Below the pieces are notes generated by a model. It did no database searches and was not told the DNA's origin. It saw only the letters and a list, made by a program, of their open reading frames with translations. Position numbers and translations under genes: made by a program. This document shows, in pieces, positions 1 through 8,081 of a stretch of DNA of 64,000 bases. Source of the DNA: Paenibacillus polymyxa (lineage in GTDB: Bacteria; Bacillota; Bacilli; Paenibacillales; Paenibacillaceae); assembly GCF_015710975.1 (NCBI RefSeq), contig NZ_CP049783.1, forward strand, positions 4,879,501-4,943,500. The letters run 5' to 3'. The first letter of the stretch is position 1, and each line of letters opens with the position of its first letter.

Positions 1-1
1 A

Positions 2-196
2 TTAGCTGATGAACTGAAAGGACAGGCGACGTTGGCAAAAGTTAATGTCGACGAAGAAACCGAATTAGCTTCACAATTTGGCATTCGAAGTATTCCAACT
101 TTGTTGCTGTTTAAAGATGGTAAGCTCGTTGATACCATGGTTGGTGTGAATCAAAAAAATGTTCTTAAGGACAAAATTCTTAAATTGGCTAATTGA
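2..196 (+). CDS. thioredoxin, C-terminal part (5' end outside window)
   Basis: The reading frame is open from the first bases and ends with TGA at 194. The visible 64 residues include the conserved KVNVDEE strand, the FGIRSIPT segment with the cis-proline loop, and LLLFKDGK, all typical of the second half of thioredoxin. The CxxC active site would lie upstream of the window. Thioredoxin is a cytoplasmic dithiol-disulfide reductant. A strong hairpin terminator follows immediately, so this ends a transcription unit. Family assignment is firm; the paralogue cannot be told from this part. Confidence 0.9.
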   Translation, partial: LADELKGQATLAKVNVDEETELASQFGIRSIPTLLLFKDGKLVDTMVGVNQKNVLKDKILKLAN

Positions 197-200
197 TATG

Positions 201-242
201 AAAATCGACAACATTATAATGAAATAATGTTGTCGATTTTTT
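201..242 (+). terminator. rho-independent terminator after thioredoxin
   Basis: A 16-bp stem (201-216 pairing with 225-240) encloses a short AT loop and ends in a T run. It begins 5 bases after the thioredoxin stop. Confidence 0.88.
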
Positions 243-279
243 GCTCTTAGAGCGCCCCTTTCAACGTAGCGGATACAAT

Positions 280-308
280 TTGAGAGTGACTCAATATCAT
301 CATATAAA
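280..308 (+). promoter_or_regulatory. sigma-A promoter with dyad over the -35 box
   Basis: TTGAGA (280-285) and TATAAA (303-308) are separated by 17 bases, upstream of the amine oxidase start. The -35 box is the left arm of a small palindrome (TTGAG 280-284, CTCAA 290-294). This could be an operator, possibly for the ArsR-rhodanese regulator encoded downstream. The promoter is a sequence match; the regulator link is inference. Confidence 0.5.
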
Positions 309-366
309 GAAGATAATCTTTTAACATATGTGACTCCCTGCTGAAACATGGAGAAGGAGAGAAACA

Positions 367-1473
367 ATGAGAAACCAAGTTAAAAAAAATGCTCCGGTAA
401 TCATCGTTGGTGCAGGTTTGAGTGGACTTCGCGCAGCATCGTTACTCACCGCTCACGGTATAGAATGCATTGTTTTAGAATCGAGAGATCGTATTGGTGG
501 TAGAGTTTTGACTTTAGAGGTTTTAGACAATCCTAAACTCGGAAAATTCGATCTTGGACCCACATGGTTCTGGCCACGCTCTGAGAAAATTATTACTCAG
601 CTCACGAAAGAACTGGGTTTGGAGACTTTTAATCAATTTAACGAAGGACGAATGCTCCTAGAACGCTCCCAACATGAAACACCACAACAGCATCTTTTGC
701 CAGAGGGGGCAATGGAGCCCTCGCTAAGATTTGTTGGTGGGGTGCAGTCTCTGATTGAGGCGCTTAGTGCTACTTTGCCGTCAGGAGCAATCCAGCTCAA
801 TACATGTGTAACTTCGATTCATCAAGAAGAAGACGGTACAATCTCCTTAGAAGCCAATGGAAAACAATTTTACACAACTGCAGTTATTATCGCTATTCCA
901 CCACGGCTGATTGAAAAAAATATTAAATTCGAGCCAGAACTTCCTTATGAACTGAAGTCTTTTTTAATTGATAAACCAACATGGATGGCTGGTCAAGCTA
1001 AAGTGATTGCCATTTACGACCGACCATTTTGGCGTGAAGCTGGGCTCTCCGGTTTTGCATCAAGTTGGGTGGGCCCTTTACAAGAAATTCATGATGCTTC
1101 ACCAGGTACAGGAACAGGTGCGCTATTTGGCTTTTTTGGTTTACAGGCAAAAAAGCGGAAGATTTTGGGCGAAGATAAACTCATGCAGCTTGTGTTGGAA
1201 CAATTGGCTAGACTTTATGGGCCTGCTGCCGAGAAAGTAAATACATTACTATTTAAAGATTGGTCAAGCGACACCGATACAGCTGTTGAGGAAGACGCTG
1301 AACCACTTCGTGACTATCCAAATTATGGCCCTGTTTACGGAGATCCTTGGGGAGAGGGCATATTTTTTACGGGCACTGAGACGGCTGATCAACAGGGAGG
1401 ACATTTGGAAGGGGCGATTCAATCAGCTGATCGAATCGTAGCAAGATTTTTAGAACGATATGATGAAGCATAG
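367..1473 (+). CDS. flavin-dependent amine oxidase (monoamine oxidase family)
   Basis: The protein has 368 residues. Near the N-terminus is a dinucleotide-binding motif VGAGLSGLRAA, then an acidic strand end and DRIGGR, the signature of FAD-dependent amine oxidases. The C-terminus has the second FAD-contact motif (FFTGTETADQQGGHLEGAI). It should oxidise an amine with FAD, releasing aldehyde, ammonia and hydrogen peroxide in the cytoplasm; the substrate cannot be read. It is shorter than typical bacterial monoamine oxidases (about 450 residues), so it is a compact form. GGAGAAGGAGAG precedes the ATG. An ArsR-rhodanese gene and a thioredoxin-like gene follow on the same strand, suggesting a redox or sulfur-linked unit. 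No signal peptide is seen. Confidence 0.88.
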   Translation: MRNQVKKNAPVIIVGAGLSGLRAASLLTAHGIECIVLESRDRIGGRVLTLEVLDNPKLGKFDLGPTWFWPRSEKIITQLTKELGLETFNQFNEGRMLLERSQHETPQQHLLPEGAMEPSLRFVGGVQSLIEALSATLPSGAIQLNTCVTSIHQEEDGTISLEANGKQFYTTAVIIAIPPRLIEKNIKFEPELPYELKSFLIDKPTWMAGQAKVIAIYDRPFWREAGLSGFASSWVGPLQEIHDASPGTGTGALFGFFGLQAKKRKILGEDKLMQLVLEQLARLYGPAAEKVNTLLFKDWSSDTDTAVEEDAEPLRDYPNYGPVYGDPWGEGIFFTGTETADQQGGHLEGAIQSADRIVARFLERYDEA

Positions 1474-1563
1474 TACAGATAGTTGTAAAAAAACGGTCAT
1501 GCTTCGCTAACTTAACATGCTATTGAATATGAAGTGTTTCAGATAAAGTTTGGGGGCTTCAAA

Positions 1564-2217
1564 ATGAAAGAAATAGATATCAAAGATCGATTATATCAAC
1601 AATTTTCTCGAATCGGGAAATGTTTATCGAGTGACAAGCGCTTAGAGATCATGGACATTTTGTCCAATGGTCCAAAATCAGTTGAAGGTTTAGCAACACA
1701 AACGGGTATGAACGTTGCAAATGTTTCTCGTCATCTACAAATCTTACTGGATGCTAAATTGGTCAAGTGCTGCAAAAAAGGGACATACGTCATATACAGT
1801 ATCGGTGACCCTTTAGTAATTGAATTTCTATCTTCTTTGCGGAGAATATGTGAAGATCGACTATCTGATATAAAGCAGATTAAAACTGAGTTGGAATTAC
1901 AATATCCAGAGGTTCAAACCATCACCAAACATGATTTGTTAGAAAAAATGAAAAAAAAGACTGTTATTCTTCTAGATATTCGTCCCACAGATGAATATGA
2001 TGCTTCTCATATTCCAGATGCCATTTCAATACCATTAGACCAACTTGAGAACTACCTGAAGACAGTTGATAAAAGTACTATAGAACTTGCCGCATATTGT
2101 AGAGGCCCATACTGTTCGCTGGCATCTCAAGCGGTTGATTATATGCTGAAGCAAGGGTATATGGCTTATCGAATTGAAGAAGGAGTTCATGATTGGAATG
2201 TGTGTGAGGAGTCATAA
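1564..2217 (+). CDS. ArsR-type regulator fused to a rhodanese domain
   Basis: The protein has 217 residues. Residues about 1-95 form a winged helix of the ArsR/SmtB type (DKRLEIMDIL, then NVANVSRHLQILLDAKLV as the recognition region). Residues about 120-215 form a rhodanese domain with DIRPTDEYDASHIPDA and the loop AYCRGPYCS, whose first Cys is in the catalytic position. Such fusions are expected to sense reactive sulfur or oxidation through the Cys. I chose the ATG at 1564, behind a G-rich site, over a GTG at 1534 that would add ten unlikely residues. A close paralogue lies at 4994-5656 on the other strand. The thioredoxin-like gene follows after 28 bases. Confidence 0.88.
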   Translation: MKEIDIKDRLYQQFSRIGKCLSSDKRLEIMDILSNGPKSVEGLATQTGMNVANVSRHLQILLDAKLVKCCKKGTYVIYSIGDPLVIEFLSSLRRICEDRLSDIKQIKTELELQYPEVQTITKHDLLEKMKKKTVILLDIRPTDEYDASHIPDAISIPLDQLENYLKTVDKSTIELAAYCRGPYCSLASQAVDYMLKQGYMAYRIEEGVHDWNVCEES

Positions 2218-2245
2218 GTATCTTTAAGAGAGGAGCAGTTTTATT

Positions 2246-2572
2246 ATGAGTGTAGTGGAACTGACATCAATAGAAGAAATAGATTCCTTTATCGAAATTA
2301 ATCCTTTGAGTATGTTATACGTATCCCAAGAAGATTGTAACGTATGCCATGCCATTTACCCCAAGCTCAAAACAATGCTTAAACTATATCCTAAATTGGC
2401 TCTTGCTCGTGTTAATGCTAGTCAAGTGGAGGAAATCACAGGAAGATTTTTGATTTTTTCTGTACCGACAATCTTGATTTTTCTTGATGGGAGAGAATAT
2501 CTACGCGAAGGGCGTTTTGTTCAATTTGAACAACTAAAAAAACAATTACAGTTATTGTCCGATGAAGTTTAA
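2246..2572 (+). CDS. thioredoxin-like protein
   Basis: This small protein of 108 residues has a CxxC motif (DCNVCHA, residues about 31-34) and a cis-proline loop (FSVPTIL) in thioredoxin-fold order. CNVC differs from the CGPC of canonical thioredoxin, and the domain resembles YbbN/YtpP-type small thioredoxin-like proteins. GAGAGGAG precedes the ATG. It lies 28 bases after the ArsR-rhodanese gene and is probably co-transcribed with it, which suggests it reduces the rhodanese Cys or shares its thiol stress role (inference). Confidence 0.85.
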   Translation: MSVVELTSIEEIDSFIEINPLSMLYVSQEDCNVCHAIYPKLKTMLKLYPKLALARVNASQVEEITGRFLIFSVPTILIFLDGREYLREGRFVQFEQLKKQLQLLSDEV

Positions 2573-2593
2573 TTTTTCGATGAAAAACAAACG

Positions 2594-2643
2594 ATGCACC
2601 TTCAGTATTATGTCCTTTTTTAGGCGTTTTATTGAAGGTGCAT
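2594..2643. terminator. hairpin between convergent genes
   Basis: An 11-bp perfect inverted repeat (ATGCACCTTCA at 2594, its complement at 2633) lies between the thioredoxin-like gene and the convergent LacI gene. The loop is long (28 nt) and the T run is poor, so terminator function is plausible but not strong. Confidence 0.4.
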
Positions 2644-2702
2644 TTCAAGTAATGACCAGTTTTTGTTGTGATTCCACTGAAAAACATGCGTTATGTGTTC
2701 TT

Positions 2703-3671
2703 TTATGTTGATTTTCGTTCCACCAAAGTAAACTCTAATGAATTTAGTGCGTTCTCCGTCTGGTTAAGCTTATTACGAATAATAATAAAGGCATTCTCAG
2801 CCTGTAAGCCAACAGGATAGTTGATCGTTGTTAGATCCAACAACTGAGCGGGTACGGAATTATTGAACCCCATAATACCTAGATCTCCAGGGATCGAAAA
2901 ACCTGAGGTACGTAATGCTTTTGCCAGACCTGCAGCTACTTCATCATTCGCACAAAATATAGCATCTGGTCGATCTTTTTGCGAAATCCACCAATCTGCA
3001 AGTTCTTCTCCATCCGGAACAGATAATTTTTCTTCAATGTGAGGGAACTGATTCGCGTTAAGCTGATGCTTTTGCACAAAATCTCTATGAGCACGGATAC
3101 GTTCTCTTGTATTCAAACCTTCCGTCATTGGATAAACACTAAGTATCTTACGATACCCTTTGGAGTAAAGATACTCCAGTCCATTGAAATAAATTTGATA
3201 TTGTTCCATAAACACGGAGGGAAGCTTCTCATTAAGAACACGCTGCCAGGTCACAATAGGACCATACTGTGCATACGATTCGATGATATCCCAACTATTA
3301 CTCCTAATTAGACATAAAATAGCATCCAATTGTTTCCGTTTAAGCATTTCTAGAGCAACAAGTTCTTTCTCTGGATCTTCATTCGTGATAAACAGCGAGA
3401 TATTAAATCCATGCCTTTCAGCAAAAACTATAAACGCTTGAACAAAGGTTACGATAATAGAACTAAATGAAGTAGCAATGATCCCAATCAAACGGGTCTC
3501 GCCCTTTTTTAGAGAGATCGCATTGGCATTTGGGACATAATCAAGTTCCTCCATAATTCTCAACACTTTTTGCCTAGTGGATTCCCGTACGTAGGGATGT
3601 TTGTTAATGACGCGTGATACCGTTGCTGTGGAAACCCCCGCTAAATCAGCAATTTCCTGAATATTGGCCAA
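2703..3671 (-). CDS. LacI-family transcriptional regulator
   Basis: The protein has 322 residues. The N-terminal helix-turn-helix (IQEIADLAGVSTATVSRVIN) and hinge region are classic LacI/GalR. A periplasmic-binding-protein-like sensor domain follows, with the FCANDEVAAGL and LGIMGFNN motifs. It should bind a palindromic operator and release it in response to a small ligand, usually a sugar. I take a TTG start at 3671 because the strong site AGAGGTGG lies just upstream and the HTH begins at residue 3. It is divergent from the small ABM-type gene at 3880, so that promoter region (3672-3879) is a likely target; no ligand can be inferred. Confidence 0.92.
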   Translation of the reverse strand: MANIQEIADLAGVSTATVSRVINKHPYVRESTRQKVLRIMEELDYVPNANAISLKKGETRLIGIIATSFSSIIVTFVQAFIVFAERHGFNISLFITNEDPEKELVALEMLKRKQLDAILCLIRSNSWDIIESYAQYGPIVTWQRVLNEKLPSVFMEQYQIYFNGLEYLYSKGYRKILSVYPMTEGLNTRERIRAHRDFVQKHQLNANQFPHIEEKLSVPDGEELADWWISQKDRPDAIFCANDEVAAGLAKALRTSGFSIPGDLGIMGFNNSVPAQLLDLTTINYPVGLQAENAFIIIRNKLNQTENALNSLEFTLVERKST

Positions 3672-3780
3672 CTCTACCCACCTCTTTGTGTCAGCATAGC
3701 ATGTTTTAATTCTAGAAACAAAATTAATAAGACAAAATATAAATTTATATTACAAATATGTGAATGTGTTATTTGTAGCC

Positions 3781-3850
3781 TTGACGTTAGAAAAATTGTC
3801 CATTATAATTCAATTGATCGATTGATTAATTGATAATTTAATCGAGCGAT
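3781..3850 (+). promoter_or_regulatory. sigma-A promoter followed by ATTGAT repeats
   Basis: TTGACG (3781-3786), 17 bases, then a perfect TATAAT (3804-3809). The transcribed leader immediately after it (3810-3850) carries repeated ATTGAT/ATCGAT units in both orientations, which looks like an operator cluster. It drives the gene at 3880; the divergent LacI protein is a candidate binder. Confidence 0.7.
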
Positions 3851-3879
3851 ACATAAATTTAATTGGAGGTTTGATTTCA

Positions 3880-4167
3880 ATGGCAAAAGCATATCTTCAA
3901 ATTACATTGAAAATTAATGCACCAGAACGTGAGGCAGCTGCAAAGGTTTATACAACTTATAAAGAGCCTTTCCTGTCTGGTATTCCCGGTGCGGTTTCTA
4001 AAGAATTGCTTGTGCGTGATGAGGATGTTCAAGTTTTGCATGGCTTTAACAGTGAAACCGATGCCAAGGCTTATCTCGAAAGTGATCTATTTAATAATGA
4101 TGTCGTTGTTGGACTCAAAGACCTGCTTCAAGCTGAGCCAGAAATCCGGATTTATAGCACATTCTAG
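3880..4167 (+). CDS. small ABM-like (dimeric alpha-beta barrel) protein, unknown role
   Basis: The protein has 95 residues. The ATG at 3880 is preceded by GGAGGT at the right distance; an upstream TTG at 3871 is less likely. The pattern of a beta strand (YLQITLKI), a helix and a late HGFNSETDAKAYLES segment resembles antibiotic-biosynthesis-monooxygenase-like alpha-beta barrels. No catalytic residue can be named. It stands alone between its own promoter and a terminator, next to a divergent LacI gene. I do not recognise a specific function. Confidence 0.6.
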   Translation: MAKAYLQITLKINAPEREAAAKVYTTYKEPFLSGIPGAVSKELLVRDEDVQVLHGFNSETDAKAYLESDLFNNDVVVGLKDLLQAEPEIRIYSTF

Positions 4168-4215
4168 AAATTGATTTAGCACACTCTGACTATTTCAATT
4201 AGGCTTAAAATCAGG

Positions 4216-4258
4216 AAAGAAACCGACAGAGCACAGCTGTAATGTCGGTTTCTTTCGT
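4216..4258 (+). terminator. rho-independent terminator
   Basis: A 12-bp stem (AAGAAACCGACA at 4217 with its complement at 4243-4254) is followed by a short T-rich stretch. It closes the gene ending at 4167. Confidence 0.75.
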
Positions 4259-4361
4259 TAAATAGAGCAAACCATAAGTTTTGGTAGAATTATGTGCATT
4301 GATTGAGGATCTTAATCTTAACGAAGTTTTGGACTTACAATACCAAAAAGGGGATGTTAAT

Positions 4362-4850
4362 ATGGCAGAAAAGATAATTAGCATGAATACGGTTTGGTAC
4401 AAAGATGCTAAGGGCGATGGACGCATTAAAAGTGACAATCTCCAAACTCAAATTGCAATTCCAGTCCCCAAAGGGGGAAGTGGTGAAGGGGCTGAACCAC
4501 AACAACTTCTTATCTCTTCTGCGGTGGCTTGTTACACGATGACCTTAGCATATATGTTAGATAAAAATAAACTTCCTGTGACTGGATTCTTTATGGATAC
4601 AGAAGGTAACATAACTCAAGGTGATCAGTTAAGTATTACCCACCGCCCGCATGTTGTTCTGAATCCAGGAGCAACCCATGAAGACGTAAGCATGACGGAA
4701 GATTTTATACAAAAAGCAGAAGAAAATTGCCATATTGGTCAATTACTAATAAAGGCCGGCGTCTCCGTAGGAACTCAAGGAAAAGTAACCATTGATTCTG
4801 GAGAGGATCTTACTAGTAGCTATATTGCAGAACACGGATTGGAATGGTAA
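4362..4850 (+). CDS. OsmC/Ohr-family peroxiredoxin-like protein
   Basis: The protein has 162 residues. It carries the two conserved cysteines of the OsmC family, in SSAVACYTMTLAYML and ENCHIGQLL, plus the VTGFFMDTEGNI strand. OsmC-like proteins reduce hydroperoxides using these thiols. The start at 4362 follows AAGGGGATG; an in-frame GTG at 4281 would add 27 residues without family similarity. A terminator follows at 4924. Its place among thioredoxin-like and ArsR-rhodanese genes supports a thiol or peroxide stress role. Confidence 0.85.
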   Translation: MAEKIISMNTVWYKDAKGDGRIKSDNLQTQIAIPVPKGGSGEGAEPQQLLISSAVACYTMTLAYMLDKNKLPVTGFFMDTEGNITQGDQLSITHRPHVVLNPGATHEDVSMTEDFIQKAEENCHIGQLLIKAGVSVGTQGKVTIDSGEDLTSSYIAEHGLEW

Positions 4851-4923
4851 GTTTAAGCACCAATTTTTAAGTCGTATTTTTCAATCTAATGAAGTGCATA
4901 ATGTGCAGGCTTGCATTATTCAC

Positions 4924-4969
4924 AAAAAGACTTCAAAGTCACAAATATGTGGGCTTCGAAGTCTTTTTT
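4924..4969. terminator. bidirectional terminator between OsmC and ArsR-rhodanese genes
   Basis: An 11-bp stem (AAAAAGACTTC with its complement) has A-rich and T-rich flanks on both sides, so it can end transcription from both convergent genes. Confidence 0.78.
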
Positions 4970-4993
4970 ATTTGATGCTTAGATTGGTTACTG

Positions 4994-5656
4994 TTAGTGA
5001 AAATGTTCCTGCCACTCATTCAATCCGTCTTCCATACGATACGCCTTAAATCCCTCAACTTGCAATTTTTGCGTAGCAAGTGCCGAATAAACGCAAAATG
5101 GCCCTCTACAATAAGCGACCACTTCAGCTTCCTCTGGTAACTCTCCCATTAATACGTCTAGGTCTTCCATAGGCATTGAAATGGCTCCTTGAATATGTCC
5201 TGTTTCAAACTCTTCTTTGGGACGCAAGTCAACTAAGATAATGGAGTTTTCATCTAGTTTTTTCTTTACTTCATCCATGGATAGGGTATGAATGTCATTC
5301 AAGTTGTTTAAGAAGTCATCTTTCATTTTCCCGATATCAGGAATTTGTTTCTCACTAATCTTCCACAGTGAAGAGAGAAAGTCAATGATCTCCGGGTCTG
5401 CTAGCGAGTATATGGCGTAAGTTCCTTTCTTTGTAAACTTAACAAGCTTAGCGTCCAGTAACACCTGCAGATGACGAGAAACATTAGCTATATTCATATC
5501 CGTACATGTCGCTAATTTCTCCACTGTTCTGGGACTTTGTGATAGTACATTCAAGATTTCAAGACGTTTGTCACTTGATAGACACTTACCAATTCTAGCC
5601 AGTTGCTTATATAGATCTTCTTTGAAAAGCTTTGCGCACTTTAGCATATCTTCCAT
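4994..5656 (-). CDS. ArsR-type regulator fused to a rhodanese domain (paralogue)
   Basis: The protein has 220 residues and the same architecture as the gene at 1564-2217. The HTH region contains SSDKRLEILNVL and NIANVSRHLQVLLDAKLV. The rhodanese domain contains DLRPKEEFETGHIQGA and the active loop AYCRGPFCV with the catalytic-position Cys. Many segments are identical to the paralogue (ARIGKCLSSDKRLEI against SRIGKCLSSDKRLEI; ANVSRHLQ; LLDAKLVK). GAGGTT lies at suitable distance from the chosen ATG. The same binding and Cys-based sensing are expected; promoter targets cannot be seen. Confidence 0.88.
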   Translation of the reverse strand: MEDMLKCAKLFKEDLYKQLARIGKCLSSDKRLEILNVLSQSPRTVEKLATCTDMNIANVSRHLQVLLDAKLVKFTKKGTYAIYSLADPEIIDFLSSLWKISEKQIPDIGKMKDDFLNNLNDIHTLSMDEVKKKLDENSIILVDLRPKEEFETGHIQGAISMPMEDLDVLMGELPEEAEVVAYCRGPFCVYSALATQKLQVEGFKAYRMEDGLNEWQEHFH

Positions 5657-6171
5657 TCATTTATAACCTCATTTCAACTTGGTGACATATGTTAAAGATT
5701 CTACACTTTATATTTTGACCAATATGGCAAATCAAAAATACTTTTTATACACTGAAAAACCCTTTGAATCCAGCATTCTCCTCATAATAGGGCACTATAT
5801 CAATTGATGAATAGAATTTTAACATGTGGAGAGACGAAGTCAAGGGCCCCTGAACTAATGGATAATATGAGGATGGGACACAAATGTACAGTGACGCAGC
5901 GTTTCACCCATTCGAAGAGCTTGTGACGCAAAACGTGAACAGGTAGAGTGGTGAGGTTTGTGGATGTGCTGTTAAAAGTGGTTGGCATTTGGGCTGGCTG
6001 AAGACTTTGCTTGGTAGCGGAAACAGAAGAAAACACGTAAAGACAAGAAAAAACCTTGGTTAGGATTTTGAACGATGTCGCTTTTTTTGGTGGAATGACT
6101 ACAATTAGCAATTAAAAAACGGCAAGTCGATGTATGTAAAGAGGAAGGGAAAATAAATTCCATGTAAGCGT
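5657..6171. other. intergenic stretch, no supported gene
   Basis: Minus-strand ORFs of 68 and 103 codons here overlap each other, lack ribosome sites and resemble nothing. I see no gene in this stretch. Confidence 0.5.
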
Positions 6172-6199
6172 TTGACATATTGGAATATCAATCTATAAT
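6172..6199 (+). promoter_or_regulatory. sigma-A promoter of the sugar-sensing operon
   Basis: TTGACA (6172-6177), 16 bases, then TATAAT (6194-6199): both boxes are perfect. The bases just upstream (TGTAAGCGTTTGACA) resemble a catabolite-responsive element with one extra base, overlapping the -35 box. Confidence 0.75.
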
Positions 6200-6315
6200 T
6201 ATGAACAGACTTGACCTCACCGAGAGGGAAGAATCCTGACTTTTCCCAGTCTGAATCGGATGAAGTTGTTGCCTATCAGGAATACGATAATCGATAGAGC
6301 TGTTGTTCAATAAAC

Positions 6316-6346
6316 AGCAAGCTCCATAATCAGGGGCTTGCTCTTT
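6316..6346 (+). terminator. leader hairpin before histidine kinase gene (possible attenuator)
   Basis: AGCAAGC (6316-6322) pairs with GCTTGCT (6336-6342) and is followed by TTTT, inside the leader between the promoter and the kinase start. An overlapping alternative pairing (GAGCT...AGCTC, about 6298-6325) is possible. Either an intrinsic attenuator or the terminator of a short leader RNA. Confidence 0.4.
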
Positions 6347-6372
6347 TAGTTACCTAAGGAGAATGGGGCGGA

Positions 6373-8079
6373 ATGACACTTAAAAAAAGGATCTTTTTAT
6401 TGTTTTTTCTCAGCGCGTTTATTCCCTTTATCAGTATATTTGCAATTTCTTCTTATACCATTGATTCCATCTTTGTGAATAAAATCAATGATGGAATTAG
6501 GAGCAATCTTCAGCAGGTAACTTCATCACTGGAAAATTCAATTACTAACCTGAATCATGTGACTCAGCAATTATCATATCGCGGTACATTAGGCAAAAAA
6601 CTGGATGAAGTCTTGAAGCCTTCCTCCAATATAATTGAATTGATTGAGGCTAGAGATGAATTAAAGAATGAGTTAAATGTTGTAACGTTTACTAATCCGA
6701 ATATAGGTTTGACCTTATATTATTTCCAGAAAGAAGGTGCTACACAGTTCGCTAACTTTCCTATCAAAGATCGTTTTTCTCCCGAGTCTTTGCCTGTACT
6801 TTTCAAATCATATGGCATTACGTGCTATGGTCCCCATATCAGTATGAACCGATTTAATGACCAGCTCGTTTTATCTGCTATGCGGAAGGTACAACTGCCT
6901 CAAAGGGACGATGTGTATATTTACGTCGAATCCGGCTTTCGTCTCACACAGGATATACTGGGTTACAATCAATACCAAGGAGCTTTATCGCATTTGATCC
7001 TGAATGGTGAGGGCAAAATTGTGTATAGTGAAATTCCAGAAGTGATGAAAGTTGGGGAGAATTTCTCCAGCTTATCGAAAGGTGCTGCAAAAGATGGAAT
7101 AGCCCGTGATTACCATTGGTTTAAGGAGGACTCCACTCAGAATTGGAGCGTCATATCGGTAATTTCGCAGGCGAAGTATCAACAGGAGAAAAACCAGTGG
7201 TTGCTTCAAATATTACTGGTCGCTTTATTTTTTCTCGGCTTTACCGTATTCCTTGCTTGGCTTCTATGGAAGATGGTCTACAAACCACTCAGTCTGTTCC
7301 ATTCGGAAATTAATGGAATGTCTCAGAATCCACAAAAGACAGGCAGCCAGACCCGCACTCAAATTCCTGAGTTCGACTTTCTGTTGGGGGAATTCTCTAA
7401 TATGCAGCATCAAATCGGTGACCTGTTCAAGGAAGTGCAGCAGAAAGAGAAGATCCGTGCAGATTTGGAAGTGGAAAAACTGTTATATCAGATCAATCCT
7501 CACTTTTTGATGAATACGCTAGATACTGTGCACTGGCTGTCCGTCATGAATGGACAAGGGGAAATTGACAAGTTGGTGCAATCCTTGAACAAGCTGTTGT
7601 ATTACAACTTGGGTAAATTAGGGCAAGTATCCACGATGGAAGAGGAAATTGATGCGCTAAGACAGTATCTAATCCTGCAGCAAATTCGATATGACTTTGA
7701 ATTTGACGTACGTATTTCAGCGGATGATCAAGTGCTTCAAATACCTGTGCCTCGTTTTATTTTGCAACCGTTGGTTGAAAATTCACTTTATCATGGACTG
7801 AGTGACGAAGGTTTTATTCAAATTGAGGTTACACTTGCCAAAACACTGAATATTTTAATACAGGATAATGGAGCAGGCATGACCGAGGAAGCGATTCAAA
7901 GACTTCTGAACAATCGTATAACTGAACATAAAAAAGTAGGGATGGGCATCGGACTCAATTATGTCCACCGCATGTTGAGGGCACAGTACGGAGATCAAGC
8001 ACAACTGGTGATCGAAAGTGAATTGGGTACAGGGACAAGTATACTGCTCATACTTCCGATCAAAGGAGAAGATGTCTGA
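6373..8079 (+). CDS. sensor histidine kinase (YesM/LytS type)
   Basis: The membrane protein has 568 residues. One transmembrane segment lies near residues 7-28, followed by a large extracellular sensor region to about 275. A second transmembrane segment is at about 276-298, then a HAMP-like linker. The His_kinase domain has YQINPHFLMNTLD, with the phosphorylated His near residue 377. A C-terminal HATPase domain carries LVENSLYHGL and DNGAGM. It probably senses an external carbohydrate, alone or through the nearby binding protein. AAGGAG precedes the ATG. The response-regulator gene starts 2 bases after its stop, so the pair is translationally coupled. Confidence 0.92.
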   Translation: MTLKKRIFLLFFLSAFIPFISIFAISSYTIDSIFVNKINDGIRSNLQQVTSSLENSITNLNHVTQQLSYRGTLGKKLDEVLKPSSNIIELIEARDELKNELNVVTFTNPNIGLTLYYFQKEGATQFANFPIKDRFSPESLPVLFKSYGITCYGPHISMNRFNDQLVLSAMRKVQLPQRDDVYIYVESGFRLTQDILGYNQYQGALSHLILNGEGKIVYSEIPEVMKVGENFSSLSKGAAKDGIARDYHWFKEDSTQNWSVISVISQAKYQQEKNQWLLQILLVALFFLGFTVFLAWLLWKMVYKPLSLFHSEINGMSQNPQKTGSQTRTQIPEFDFLLGEFSNMQHQIGDLFKEVQQKEKIRADLEVEKLLYQINPHFLMNTLDTVHWLSVMNGQGEIDKLVQSLNKLLYYNLGKLGQVSTMEEEIDALRQYLILQQIRYDFEFDVRISADDQVLQIPVPRFILQPLVENSLYHGLSDEGFIQIEVTLAKTLNILIQDNGAGMTEEAIQRLLNNRITEHKKVGMGIGLNYVHRMLRAQYGDQAQLVIESELGTGTSILLILPIKGEDV

Positions 8080-8081
8080 GG

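Noticed and set aside
4281..4361. Upstream extension of the OsmC gene
   Set aside because: Extra residues are outside the family; a better ribosome site precedes 4362.
5800..6178. Minus-strand frames of 103 and 68 codons
   Set aside because: They overlap each other in different frames, lack ribosome sites and one runs into the kinase promoter region.
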